Assembly (NCBI GenBank): GCA_016280345.1
Contig: JAEEGN010000110.1
Location: 1-19,385, forward strand
Reading direction: 5' to 3'
Length of the DNA: 19,385 nucleotides
Source: Selenomonadaceae bacterium
GTDB lineage: Bacteria > Bacillota > Negativicutes > Selenomonadales > Selenomonadaceae
The notes under the pieces were generated by a model, which ran no database searches, was not told where the DNA came from, and saw only the letters and a list, made by a program, of their open reading frames with translations. Shown here piece by piece: positions 1 to 7,633 of this stretch; position 1 is the stretch's first letter, and each line of letters starts with the position of its first letter. A program made the position numbers and the translations under genes.

Positions 1-1
1 C

Positions 2-139
2 ATCCAGGATTGTTTGCTGGAGGCTCGCATGGTTAAGGCGCACAAACGTCATGGGAAATGGTCTGTGTGCAATCTGCTCAAGCGGCAGGCCGAGCTTTTT
101 TCACAGCTGAACACGAAGCCGGTTGTAGATATGGCATAA
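2..139 (+). CDS. 3' end of an unrecognised gene (partial)
   Basis: An open frame enters from the left edge and stops at TAA 137-139, giving the last 45 residues of a protein. The peptide is basic in its first half (KAHKRHGKW) and ends in PVVDMA. It has no motif I recognise. The only in-frame ATG (position 29) has no ribosome binding site in front, so the gene most likely starts outside the window. Because it lies just upstream of glycosyltransferase genes on the same strand it may belong to the same surface-glycan locus, but that is only positional. A chance open frame cannot be excluded at this length. Confidence 0.45.
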   Translation: MQDCLLEARMVKAHKRHGKWSVCNLLKRQAELFSQLNTKPVVDMA

Positions 140-196
140 CATACCTAAAAATTGAAGTTACTGTGATTAGTTGGAGCTGGTTTAATTTTATGCATA

Positions 197-225
197 TGGA
201 CAAATCGATTGGTTATTTCTATAAT
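197..225 (+). promoter_or_regulatory. Sigma-A-type promoter for the GT9 gene pair
   Basis: TGGACA (197-202) and TATAAT (220-225) are separated by 17 bases in an A+T-rich stretch between two genes. A second TATAAT with an upstream TGG (extended -10, 237-245) lies just downstream and could be an alternative start. The transcript leader would contain a small hairpin, arms 264-271 and 279-286, with no T-run, so it is not a terminator. Confidence 0.7.
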
Positions 226-317
226 ATAATAGCGTCTGGTATAATTATCCGGCGCATATGATTCCCGGCTTTGACTTTAAGCTGGGCATTGTGGCATAGA
301 GGCGGAGGGGTTGTTTC

Positions 318-1601
318 TTGAAAATTGAGGAGGCGTTTGCCGCATACTGGGCTCAGTTGAAGGAACGGCATATTTTCACGCCGTCAGCGCTTTTTTCAGC
401 GGTGGAGCCGGCGTTTGCCGAAAACGGTTTTCGGATGGCGGGGGAGATACGGAGCATTTTGTTAATTCGTCTGGACGCGATCGGCGATATGGTCATGACC
501 AGCGGCTTTATTCGTGAATTGCGAAGGAATTATCCGCTGGCCCGGATTGACATGGTAGTGAACCCTCTGGTAGAGCAGATGGTGGAGCTTTGTCCTCATG
601 TGGACGAGATATACACTTTTGACCGGAAAATTTTCCAGCAGGATTTGGCGTCTTGTCTTGATCAAATGCTGGCGCTTTGTCAGAATGAACTCTGGGAAAA
701 GCGATACGATTTGGCTATCTGCCCTCAGTGGGGCGATGAGAAACGAGATCTCCTGCTTTTAGCCTATATGAGTGGCGCCCGGGAACGGGTATGCTACCGG
801 CAGGCGATTGGCCTGGTGTATTATCCGAAAGCGAATATCGGTCCGGAAGCGGAGGATTTCCAGCGATCGTTGCGTTTCCGTGCCGGCATGACGCCGCCGG
901 AACTCATTCATGAAGTGCCCCGGGTTATGTATTTATTGAAATTGTTAGGGCTTTCGGTGGAGGACGATCGGCTGGAAGTCTGGTTCAGCGAAAAAGACCG
1001 GGCGAGGGCACGGCGATGGCTGGCGTCACATCAAGGGGAACTATTGGTGACGTTGGGAATTGGCGCGGGAAGCGGCGAGCGGAAATACCCGGTAGAGAAA
1101 TACCGGGTAGTGTTGGAGGAAATCGTCCGGCGCTATCCCCAAGCGGTGTTCGTTGTTCTGGGCGCGGCTTCGGAACGGGAGGATGCGGCTTATCTGGCGG
1201 CACATCTGCCTTCGGATAGGCTCTTGAATCTTACGGAACAGACGACGCTGCGGGAGTCAGCGGCAGTGGCGACGGAAACGGTACTCTATCTGGGGAACGA
1301 TACCGGTCTCATGCACATGGCGGCGGCGGCAGGCAAACCGATCATTATGCCGCATATCGAGGCACTGGACCGGGTGATGAAGTGCCCGGGGCTGTATAGT
1401 GCTTTTGCCCGCTTTTCACCCTGGCGAACACCATCGATCATCCTGCGCCCGGAACACGCTCTGGGAGAGTGCGGGCGGCACCTCTACTATGGTGGTTGCC
1501 GGGAGAAAAAGGTGGCTCATTGTATTACCCAGATTGAACCAGCAGCCATCGTTCAAGCGTTTGACGCAATGTTGCGGAAGATCGGACTGGTTAGGGCTTG
1601 A
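318..1601 (+). CDS. GT9 family glycosyltransferase (heptosyltransferase-like), copy 1
   Basis: This 427-residue protein is predicted to move a sugar from a nucleotide-activated donor onto a surface glycan. The GT9/heptosyltransferase signature is clear. A Rossmann-type N-terminal motif, ILLIRLDAIGD, sits at about residues 47-57, a glycine-rich LGIGAGSGERKYP stretch lies mid-protein, and the nucleotide-sugar site D328-T-G-x-x-H333 is in the C-terminal half. About 45 residues precede the usual N-terminus of the fold. The C-terminal end carries cysteines 385, 394 and 402, conserved in the next gene. The start is TTG at 318, chosen because GGAGGGG (304-310) lies 7 bases upstream. A paralog follows 39 bases later, so the two are likely co-transcribed. 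Donor and acceptor cannot be read from the sequence; heptose is only the best-known case for the family. Confidence 0.88.
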   Translation: MKIEEAFAAYWAQLKERHIFTPSALFSAVEPAFAENGFRMAGEIRSILLIRLDAIGDMVMTSGFIRELRRNYPLARIDMVVNPLVEQMVELCPHVDEIYTFDRKIFQQDLASCLDQMLALCQNELWEKRYDLAICPQWGDEKRDLLLLAYMSGARERVCYRQAIGLVYYPKANIGPEAEDFQRSLRFRAGMTPPELIHEVPRVMYLLKLLGLSVEDDRLEVWFSEKDRARARRWLASHQGELLVTLGIGAGSGERKYPVEKYRVVLEEIVRRYPQAVFVVLGAASEREDAAYLAAHLPSDRLLNLTEQTTLRESAAVATETVLYLGNDTGLMHMAAAAGKPIIMPHIEALDRVMKCPGLYSAFARFSPWRTPSIILRPEHALGECGRHLYYGGCREKKVAHCITQIEPAAIVQAFDAMLRKIGLVRA

Positions 1602-1640
1602 GGCCTGCTATCGTGACGAGAAAATGCAGGGGGAAAAGGG

Positions 1641-2939
1641 ATGCTTGAAGAAGCGGTTGCCGCCTATGCGGAGGAGTTACAGGCGTCGAAACGCCTTGTG
1701 TTGACGGATTTATTCGCGGCGGTTGAGCCGGCGTTTGCGGCGGATGGCTTTCGGGACGAGGGCCCCGTGCGGAGCATACTTCTGGTCCGTCTCGATGTGA
1801 TCGGTGATTTGGTGATGACCAGTTCGCTGATCCGCGAGTTACGGCGCAATTATCCCCAGGCGCGATTCGATGTGGTAACGAGCCCTTTGGTGAAACCCAT
1901 GCTGGAGGTCTGTCCGTACATCGATAAAGTTTATACGTTTGACCGGTTCTGTTTTTTGGGGCCGGGAAACTTGGTGCCGGGTTTTCTGAAGATGCTGGAT
2001 CTTTGCCGGGGTTCGCTTTGGCTGCAGCATTACGACCTGGCGATTTGCCCGGAATGGAGCGGCAACAAGGCGGATGTCATGCTCCTCCTTTATTTGAGCG
2101 GCGCCCGGCGCCGGCTGGCCTTTGATCAAGTCATTTGGGTGAAAGTCTATATGCCGGGAGTTATCATATTGCCTCAAGATGAGGATTTCCAGCGGTCACT
2201 CCGAATCGAGGCGTGCCTGACGCCGCCGGATCTTGTACACGAGGCGCTCCGCCCGTTGCATTTTTTGACACTGTTGGGACTGAAGGCGGAAAGCAATGCT
2301 TTGGAGGTCTGGCTTTGCGAGCGGGATCGGGCCCGAGCCCGTCGCTGGCTTTTTCCTTACCGTGACGCTTTCCTGGTGACACTGGGGATCGGTGCCGGCA
2401 GCATGGAACGAAGGTATCCGGTGGAAGGATACCGGGTAGCAATGGAACGCATTATTGAGCGCTATCCGGCAACCCGGTTCGTCGTAGTGGGAGGCAAGGC
2501 TGAACAGGAGGAGGGGCAGTATCTGGCAAAAAATCTTCCTGCGGGACGTGTCATCGATCTCTCCTGCCGGACGACAATCCGTGAATCGGCGGCGGTGGTA
2601 GCGGAGACGGCGCTTTATCTGGGCAATGATACCGGCCTCATGCATATTGCAGCGGCTTTGAAACGCCCTGTAATTCTGGTCTGCCGGGAAGCGCAGGAAT
2701 GGCAGCCCTGTTATCCGGGCGTAACAAGCGCCCTGGCAAGGTATTATCCGTGGCAGACGATGAACCTTGTCCTGCGTCCGCTCCGTCCTCTGGGCGATTG
2801 CGCGACGCTTGATTCCTATGGTGGCTGTGAAGCGGGAAAGCCTCATTGCATAGCGCAGATTCCCCCGGAGGCAATCGTCCGGGCGTTCGACGAGATGATG
2901 ACCATGTTGCAGAATCCGACAAACACCGGACAGGCGTGA
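1641..2939 (+). CDS. GT9 family glycosyltransferase (heptosyltransferase-like), copy 2
   Basis: This 432-residue protein is a tandem paralog of the preceding gene, alignable over its whole length including the N-terminal extension. Shared features are ILLVRLDVIGD near residue 50, LGIGAGSMERRYP in the middle, LGNDTGLMH in the nucleotide-sugar region, and three C-terminal cysteines (387, 396, 403). The copies differ most in the segment after the first Rossmann half and around the region following the DTGxxH motif, which fits different sugar or acceptor specificity after duplication (inference). The ATG at 1641 has a purine-rich AGGGGGA site about 7 bases upstream. It is probably expressed from the promoter upstream of copy 1 and is followed directly by a strong terminator. 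Likely cytoplasmic, acting on lipid-linked or surface glycan precursors. Confidence 0.88.
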   Translation: MLEEAVAAYAEELQASKRLVLTDLFAAVEPAFAADGFRDEGPVRSILLVRLDVIGDLVMTSSLIRELRRNYPQARFDVVTSPLVKPMLEVCPYIDKVYTFDRFCFLGPGNLVPGFLKMLDLCRGSLWLQHYDLAICPEWSGNKADVMLLLYLSGARRRLAFDQVIWVKVYMPGVIILPQDEDFQRSLRIEACLTPPDLVHEALRPLHFLTLLGLKAESNALEVWLCERDRARARRWLFPYRDAFLVTLGIGAGSMERRYPVEGYRVAMERIIERYPATRFVVVGGKAEQEEGQYLAKNLPAGRVIDLSCRTTIRESAAVVAETALYLGNDTGLMHIAAALKRPVILVCREAQEWQPCYPGVTSALARYYPWQTMNLVLRPLRPLGDCATLDSYGGCEAGKPHCIAQIPPEAIVRAFDEMMTMLQNPTNTGQA

Positions 2940-2956
2940 AATTGCGGAAATTTTTC

Positions 2957-2992
2957 GGCGGGGAGGCAATTTTCTTTGCCTTCCCGCCTTTT
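2957..2992 (+). terminator. Intrinsic terminator after the GT9 pair
   Basis: Arms 2957-2969 and 2976-2988 form a 13-base-pair stem with one G-T wobble, a 6-base loop (2970-2975) and a short TTTT tail at 2989-2992. It begins 18 bases after the GT9 stop codon and closes that transcription unit. Confidence 0.8.
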
Positions 2993-3004
2993 GCGTGATA
3001 AAAT
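2976..3004 (+). promoter_or_regulatory. Candidate metG promoter overlapping the upstream terminator
   Basis: TTGCCT (2976-2981) is followed after 17 bases by TAAAAT (2999-3004), with a TGA directly before it that makes an extended -10. The -35 box lies inside the right arm of the GT9 terminator. The implied leader is roughly 90 bases, too short for a T-box. A TTGACA further down (about 3050-3055) has no fitting -10 box. Confidence 0.5.
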
Positions 3005-3099
3005 AGCACTATTGGTACTGCACTAAGAATAATCTTTGCGAGATAATCCTTGACAGAGATTAGAATGCGATTTCCAGAGAATTCCGAGGGGGACTACGA

Positions 3100-5040
3100 A
3101 TGACAGAGCGAAAATCTTTCTATATCACGACGCCTATCTATTATCCGAGCGCCAAGCTCCATATTGGCCATGCTTATTGTACGACGATTGCCGACGCCGC
3201 GGCACGGTTCAAGCGTCTGGCGGGATACGACGTGTTTTTCCTGACGGGCAGCGACGAACACGGACAGAAGATTCAGCTCAAGGCGGCAGAGGAAAAGGTC
3301 ACGCCGATCCAGTATGTGGATCGCATTGTCGCTGGGTTCCAGCAACTCTGGCAGCGGCTTGGCATCTCCAACGATGATTTTATCCGCACGACGGAGGAGC
3401 GCCATCAGAAGGTAGTGCAGGAAATATTCCGCCGCATCTATGCCAAAGGCGATATCTACAAGGGCGAGTACCGGGGGCTTTACTGCACGCCCTGCGAAAG
3501 TTACTGGACAGAGCGGCAACTCAAGGACGGCATGTGCCCGGACTGTGGCCGCCCGGTGCAGGAGGTAGCGGAAGAAGCGTATTTCTTTAAGCTGTCTAAT
3601 TATGCCGACCGGCTTTTAGCGCATATCGAGGCGAATCCGGATTTCATCCAGCCGGTGTCCCGACGCAATGAGATGATCAATTTCATCAAACAGGGGCTGG
3701 ATGACCTCTGCATTTCCCGGACCTCCTTTGATTGGGGCATTCCGGTTCCTGGGGATGAGAAGCACGTCATATACGTCTGGTTTGACGCGCTGACGAATTA
3801 TCTGACGCCCATCGGCTTTCTGGACGATGCTACGAAGTTCGGCCGTTACTGGCCGGCGGACGTTCACCTTGTAGGTAAGGAGATTGTACGCTTCCATTCC
3901 ATTATCTGGCCCTGTATCCTGATGGCGCTCGATTTGCCGTTGCCGAGGAAGGTGTACGGGCATGGCTGGCTGATCGTTGGCGGCGACAAGATGTCGAAAT
4001 CCAAAGGCAATGTAGTCGATCCGAATCTCCTGATTGACGAGTTTGGCGCTGACGCAATCCGGTATTTTCTGCTTAGGGAGATTGTTCTGGGGCAGGACGG
4101 CAATTTTTCCCGGGACGCGCTGATAACCCGTATCAACGCCGATCTCGCCAACGATCTCGGGAATCTTTTGCACCGGACTTTGAATATGATTGGGAAGTTC
4201 CAGGCGGGCGTAGTCGAAGCGGCGGGACCGGCGACGGAGATCAGTGTGGCGCTTCGGACGGCGGCGCGGGAAACCGTAGCGGAATATGAGCGCGAGATGG
4301 AGGCGATGGAACTTTCGCCGGCCATAAAGCGAGTTTGGGCGTTCATCGGTCGGGCCAACAAGTACATTGACGAAACGGCACCCTGGGCGCTGGCAAAGGA
4401 TCCGGCAAAGAAAGCGGAACTGGCAACGGTGCTCTATGACCTGGCGGAAAGCCTGCGCATCATCAGCGTCATGATTGCGCCCTTTATGCCCGCCACAGCG
4501 TCCCGTATCTGGAGCCAGTTGGGACAGAAGGGCAGCTTTGATGATGTCAGGCTTAACGACATAAAAGATTTTGGCGCCCTTTCGGCGGGTCAGACCATCG
4601 GCCGGGCGGAGCAGCTTTTCCCGCGCATCGAGATCGAGGAGGAAGCGGCGACAGCCAAGCCCGTCATGAAGGAAAAGCCGGCGAAAGAGACAAAGGCTGA
4701 GGTAAAAGGCTCAGCGGGCGGCGGCGAAGTCACTTTCGAGGATTTCAGCCGCATTCATCTTCGGGTGGTGAAAATACTCACAGCGGAACATGTGCCGGGA
4801 ACGGACCGACTCCTGAAGCTCACAGTGGATCTCGGCGGCGAGCAGCGGGAGATTGTATCGGGAATCGCTCAGCATTATGAGCCGGAGACGCTGGTGGGAA
4901 AGACTGTCGTCATGGTGGTAAATCTGAAGCCGGCGAAAATTCGCGGCATTGTTTCCCACGGCATGATTTTAGCGGCCTCTCAGGGAGATGGCTTGCGACT
5001 TTTAGAAGTGGACATGCCGTTGGGCAGTCAGGTAAAGTAA
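3100..5040 (+). CDS. metG: Methionyl-tRNA synthetase
   Basis: This class I aminoacyl-tRNA synthetase charges tRNA-Met with methionine in the cytoplasm. The protein is 646 residues. HIGH is at residues 21-24 and KMSKS at 297-301. Cysteine pairs C129-x2-C132 and C146-x2-C149 form a zinc knuckle in the connective domain. An anticodon-binding helical region follows. A charged Ala/Lys/Glu-rich linker (about 513-541) leads to a C-terminal EMAP/Trbp111-like tRNA-binding domain (about 544-646), which in bacteria usually supports dimerisation. Length and domain order match full-length bacterial MetRS. The ATG at 3100 has AGGGGG about 8 bases upstream. The next genes, tatD and a yabE-like gene, reproduce the Bacillus subtilis order metS-yabD-yabE, which supports the assignment. 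Confidence 0.97.
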   Translation: MTERKSFYITTPIYYPSAKLHIGHAYCTTIADAAARFKRLAGYDVFFLTGSDEHGQKIQLKAAEEKVTPIQYVDRIVAGFQQLWQRLGISNDDFIRTTEERHQKVVQEIFRRIYAKGDIYKGEYRGLYCTPCESYWTERQLKDGMCPDCGRPVQEVAEEAYFFKLSNYADRLLAHIEANPDFIQPVSRRNEMINFIKQGLDDLCISRTSFDWGIPVPGDEKHVIYVWFDALTNYLTPIGFLDDATKFGRYWPADVHLVGKEIVRFHSIIWPCILMALDLPLPRKVYGHGWLIVGGDKMSKSKGNVVDPNLLIDEFGADAIRYFLLREIVLGQDGNFSRDALITRINADLANDLGNLLHRTLNMIGKFQAGVVEAAGPATEISVALRTAARETVAEYEREMEAMELSPAIKRVWAFIGRANKYIDETAPWALAKDPAKKAELATVLYDLAESLRIISVMIAPFMPATASRIWSQLGQKGSFDDVRLNDIKDFGALSAGQTIGRAEQLFPRIEIEEEAATAKPVMKEKPAKETKAEVKGSAGGGEVTFEDFSRIHLRVVKILTAEHVPGTDRLLKLTVDLGGEQREIVSGIAQHYEPETLVGKTVVMVVNLKPAKIRGIVSHGMILAASQGDGLRLLEVDMPLGSQVK

Positions 5041-5095
5041 AACGGGAAAAAGGAGCGAAGCGCCACCGGAGCGCGGGATCGCTCCTTTTTCCGTT
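5041..5095 (+). terminator. Long hairpin after metG, probable terminator
   Basis: Arms 5041-5058 and 5079-5095 are complementary over 17 pairs with one bulged G, and an inner GCGC/GCGC pairing is possible in the loop. The A- and T-runs lie within the stem, so a U-run forms on either strand, but no extra T-tail follows. It may terminate only part of the transcripts, which matters because I see no good promoter in front of tatD. Confidence 0.6.
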
Positions 5096-5153
5096 GCAAC
5101 GCTTTCCGTTTTGGATAGTAGCGGAACATATTTCGTGAAGGGGGTTGTTTGTC

Positions 5154-5951
5154 ATGGAAACTATGGAAAAAGATACGGTGCTCATCGATACTCACGCCCA
5201 TATCGCCGGCTGTGATTTCGATGAGGACCGGGATGAAGTGCTTGACAGGGCGCAGGCTGCCGGTATCCTGGCAGTCATCGACTTCGGCACCTGCATGGAT
5301 ATCTCGGAAAAGTCCGTGGCGCTGGCAAAAGCCAATTCCATGGTTTACGCCGGGGTCGGTATCCACCCGAGTGACGCTTTCCCGATGACAGCAGCAGACG
5401 ACGACCGGCTTGTCCAGTGGACAAAAGAAGAAAAGGTCGTGGCCATCGGTGAGATCGGCCTTGACTATTACTGGGAAAAGGACAGTGAACGAAGGGCCCT
5501 GCAACGAAGCATCTTTATTCGTCAGCTTGACCTCGCTCGCCAACTGCATCTTCCGGTCTGTATCCATGACCGGGAAGCACACGGCGATTTAATGACAATC
5601 CTGAAGAAGGAGGCGCGAGAGAATTTCGGTGTCATTCACTGCTTCTCCGGCAGTCTGGAGATGGCCCGAGAGCTTTTGAAGCTCGGTTGGCATCTTGGTA
5701 TCGACGGTCCAATTACCTATAAGAACGCCGCCAAAGCTCCGGAGATTGTCCGGGCAATCCCGGCGGAACGGCTCCTCCTGGAAACGGATTGCCCTTATCT
5801 TTCGCCAACGCCCTATCGTGGTAAACGGAACGAGCCGGCTTTCATACGAAAGACAGCGGAATACGCGGCGGAATTCAGGGGCGAATCACCGGAGGATTTA
5901 TCACGTCAGACGACAGCTAACGCTCGTCGGCTTTATGGACTGCCAAAATAA
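5154..5951 (+). CDS. tatD: TatD family metal-dependent DNase
   Basis: TatD-family enzymes are metal-dependent nucleases of the amidohydrolase fold, linked to DNA repair and turnover. This 265-residue protein has the expected metal ligands: H14-x-H16 (DTHAH), E100 (GEIGLDYYW), H138 (CIHDRE), H162 (VIHCFSG) and D212 (ETDCPYLSP). The length is typical. I start at ATG 5154, because GAAGGGGG at 5137-5144 is 9 bases upstream. An in-frame TTG at 5145 directly abuts that site and cannot use it; a further ATG is at 5163. It sits between metG and a 3D-domain gene, as yabD does in Bacillus subtilis. No convincing promoter was found, so read-through from metG is likely. A terminator follows at 5963. Confidence 0.94.
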   Translation: METMEKDTVLIDTHAHIAGCDFDEDRDEVLDRAQAAGILAVIDFGTCMDISEKSVALAKANSMVYAGVGIHPSDAFPMTAADDDRLVQWTKEEKVVAIGEIGLDYYWEKDSERRALQRSIFIRQLDLARQLHLPVCIHDREAHGDLMTILKKEARENFGVIHCFSGSLEMARELLKLGWHLGIDGPITYKNAAKAPEIVRAIPAERLLLETDCPYLSPTPYRGKRNEPAFIRKTAEYAAEFRGESPEDLSRQTTANARRLYGLPK

Positions 5952-5962
5952 TGAAAAAATCA

Positions 5963-6005
5963 AAAAGTGGTGATGATATAGCGAAATCATCGCCACTTTT
6001 CTTTT
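5963..6005 (+). terminator. Intrinsic terminator after tatD
   Basis: Arms 5963-5977 and 5986-6000 form a 15-base-pair stem with one wobble pair, an 8-base loop, and a T-rich tail that starts in the right arm and continues to about 6005. An A-run precedes the left arm, so it may work on both strands. Confidence 0.8.
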
Positions 6006-6063
6006 CGTATCCCATTTTTCATTTAAAAATCAGAGTAAAGTGGGAGAATAACTCCGTTCTGAT

Positions 6064-6093
6064 TTGACAGCCGTATTGGTCAAATGGTATAAT
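6064..6093 (+). promoter_or_regulatory. Near-perfect sigma-A promoter for the 3D-domain gene
   Basis: TTGACA (6064-6069) and TATAAT (6088-6093) are both exact consensus with an 18-base spacer, and TGG directly before the -10 makes it an extended -10. It is the strongest promoter in the window. Transcription from it would produce a leader of about 205 bases before the start codon at 6306. Confidence 0.85.
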
Positions 6094-6109
6094 ACGGTTG
6101 TCCGATATC

Positions 6110-6288
6110 CGCTGTATGTGTTTTTGCATACGGCGTCTGTGCCGGAAAACGTTCTGGGATGATGCACGGTTGGCTAAGCCAGCCGATTCTGCCAGGGAAC
6201 GCTGCCCGGCAGGAAACGCGGGGCTCTTGCCCGGCGGGCGGGAGCGGCAATCGCCCTGCACCGGCCGCCTGCGGTTTTCGTGTTTCCG
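6110..6288 (+). promoter_or_regulatory. Candidate structured leader RNA, class unknown
   Basis: The roughly 200 bases between promoter and ribosome binding site are G+C-rich and hold successive inverted repeats: 6110-6118/6127-6135 (9 pairs, one wobble); 6167-6173/6179-6185; 6189-6197/6205-6212 with one bulged A; 6221-6224/6229-6232; and 6236-6240/6252-6256. A long-range pairing, 6143-6151 with 6279-6288, would enclose the last four and end 5 bases before the ribosome binding site (6293-6300). A rival pairing, 6145-6150 with 6274-6279, would exclude it. No consensus of a known riboswitch was recognised. G+C-rich DNA folds easily by chance, so this needs covariation support. Confidence 0.4.
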
Positions 6289-6305
6289 ATGTGAGGAGGA
6301 ATTGG

Positions 6306-7124
6306 ATGAGTCGATTCAAAAAATGGAATGAGGAGCTATGGGACGGCAAACTGCTGTTGTGCTTCCTGATTGTGATGGCGACCGCTCTGGCGGCTGGCTT
6401 TGCCAGCGTCAAGCGGGTGACTGTCATTGCTGACGGCAAGACGCAGGAGATCAAGACGGCCGCTGTCCGGGTTGATCGTATCCTGCACGAGGCGGGAATC
6501 CATCTCGACGATAAGGATGAATACCGCTTGTCTACCCCGGATGTCGTGGACCGGACAGAAATCCGTGTCTTCCGGGCCGTATTGGTGAATGTGGAAGCAG
6601 ATGGCCGGACGAGGCAGATCAAGACTGCCAAGCAGACCGTGGGAGAACTCCTGATGGATTTGGGTTATTCCCAGGACGTGTACCAGACGGTGCCCGGGGC
6701 GAATACCCCCATTGTGAAAGACCTTCATATCCATCTGCGCAAGCATTCCGAGATTGCGGAGGAAGCCCGTCGGCAGGCTGAGTTGGAGCAGGCACGCCAG
6801 GTCCATGATTTCGTGGAGACTTCCCGTGGACGTGTGCGTTATACGGATGTGCTCTGGATGGAAGCCAGCGCCTATCTGCCGACAGATGGCGGCGGCGACT
6901 GCATTACCGCCAGCGGCCTGCCGGCCCGGCACGGCGTGGTAGCGGTGGATCCGGAGGTCATCCCGCTGGGGACGCGGCTTTTCATTCCCGGCTATGGCTT
7001 CGCCATTGCGGCCGATACCGGCGGCATGATCGAGGGCCATATGATCGATCTCTGCATGGAGGATTACGATTCCTGCATGGAGTTCGGTCGGCGCGATATT
7101 GATGTTTATGTTCTGGAAAGCTGA
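6306..7124 (+). CDS. Membrane-anchored DUF348 / 3D-domain cell-wall protein (YabE-like)
   Basis: This 272-residue protein is probably an exported, membrane-tethered enzyme acting on peptidoglycan. It has a short basic N-terminus, one hydrophobic segment at about 16-34 (signal anchor), and two DUF348 repeats at about 37-77 and 91-133. A charged helical linker follows at about 150-170, then a C-terminal 3D domain (about 185-270) with the acidic residues D237 (ADTGG) and D248 (MIDLC). The 3D domain is shared with MltA and Rpf/YabE-type lytic transglycosylases. No G5 domain is evident, so it is shorter than Bacillus YabE. ATG 6306 has GAGGAGGA 5 bases upstream; an in-frame ATG at 6162 would add 48 residues before the membrane segment without a ribosome binding site and was not used. 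It has its own strong promoter, a long leader and a terminator, so it is a single-gene unit. Confidence 0.88.
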   Translation: MSRFKKWNEELWDGKLLLCFLIVMATALAAGFASVKRVTVIADGKTQEIKTAAVRVDRILHEAGIHLDDKDEYRLSTPDVVDRTEIRVFRAVLVNVEADGRTRQIKTAKQTVGELLMDLGYSQDVYQTVPGANTPIVKDLHIHLRKHSEIAEEARRQAELEQARQVHDFVETSRGRVRYTDVLWMEASAYLPTDGGGDCITASGLPARHGVVAVDPEVIPLGTRLFIPGYGFAIAADTGGMIEGHMIDLCMEDYDSCMEFGRRDIDVYVLES

Positions 7125-7140
7125 ATGAGGATTTGTTGAG

Positions 7141-7178
7141 CGGCTGTTTGCCTGAAAGGGCAAATGGCCGTTTTTCTT
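7141..7178 (+). terminator. Intrinsic terminator after the 3D-domain gene
   Basis: Arms 7141-7152 and 7159-7170 pair over 12 positions, two of them wobbles, around a 6-base loop, and are followed by TTTTTCTT. It separates the 3D-domain gene from the hyp transcription unit. Confidence 0.85.
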
Positions 7179-7249
7179 ATGGGAAATGCCTTGCTTCGGG
7201 ATTTTTGGAAAGACTTCTTTCAGAATCTCGTGTGCTGTGCGCCACGATG

Positions 7250-7258
7250 TGATATAAT
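7250..7258 (+). promoter_or_regulatory. Extended -10 promoter of the hyp unit
   Basis: TGA followed by TATAAT (7250-7258) forms an extended -10 about 37 bases ahead of hypA. No good -35 box is present at 16-18 bases, which suggests help from an activator. A short inverted repeat, TCGTG (7228-7232) and CACGA (7243-7247), covers the -35 region and could be an operator, though arms this short are common by chance. Confidence 0.6.
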
Positions 7259-7294
7259 AGGGACATCTATTGGTGCAAAGGGAGACCGACCGCT

Positions 7295-7633
7295 ATGCAT
7301 GAGATGGCGATTGCTGAGGGGATTTTGGACATCGCTCTCGATTACGCCCGAAAGAACGAAGCGAAGCGTATCATAAAGGCAGCGCTTCTCGTCGGGGAGA
7401 TGGCCGGCGTGGAGAGCGAATCGTTGGCATTCTGCTGGTCGGCGCTTGTGAAGGGGACAATTGCTGAGGGCGCGTCTCTGGCCGTTACCCGGGTGCCGCT
7501 CCGCGGCCGTTGCGTTGCCTGCGGTCGGGAGCGATTAGTCGCGCGCTACAATTTCATCTGCCCGGACTGCGGTGGGACGCTGGAAATCATCTCCGGCCGC
7601 GAGCTCCGGGTGGATTATCTGGAGATGGAATAG
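7295..7633 (+). CDS. hypA: [NiFe]-hydrogenase nickel chaperone HypA
   Basis: HypA delivers nickel, with HypB, to the large subunit of [NiFe]-hydrogenase. At 112 residues it is the usual family length. It starts MHE, where H2 is the established nickel ligand with its neighbour E3, and has a zinc site of two CxxC pairs, C73-x2-C76 and C89-x2-C92. The start ATG 7295 follows a GGGAG site by about 10 bases. The stop codon abuts the hypB start with no gap, so translation is likely coupled. It is the first gene of the run that extends to mrp. Confidence 0.96.
   Translation: MHEMAIAEGILDIALDYARKNEAKRIIKAALLVGEMAGVESESLAFCWSALVKGTIAEGASLAVTRVPLRGRCVACGRERLVARYNFICPDCGGTLEIISGRELRVDYLEME

Noticed and set aside
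58..261. A small open frame of 67 codons near the left edge
   Set aside because: It runs through the promoter (197-225), has no ribosome binding site and overlaps the better-supported 3' end of the upstream gene.
2196..2969. A 257-codon open frame on the minus strand across the second GT9 gene
   Set aside because: It is antisense to a clear GT9 gene, runs through the terminator, and its product has no recognisable motif.
2993..3099. T-box leader in front of metG
   Set aside because: The gap is only about 107 bases, too short for a T-box, and I see no T-box sequence or antiterminator.
6100..6290. Known riboswitch (c-di-AMP ydaO, cobalamin or c-di-GMP) in the 3D-domain gene leader
   Set aside because: The conserved blocks I know for these classes, such as GACAGCTAAC for ydaO and the B12 box, are not present, so only an unclassified structured leader is claimed.
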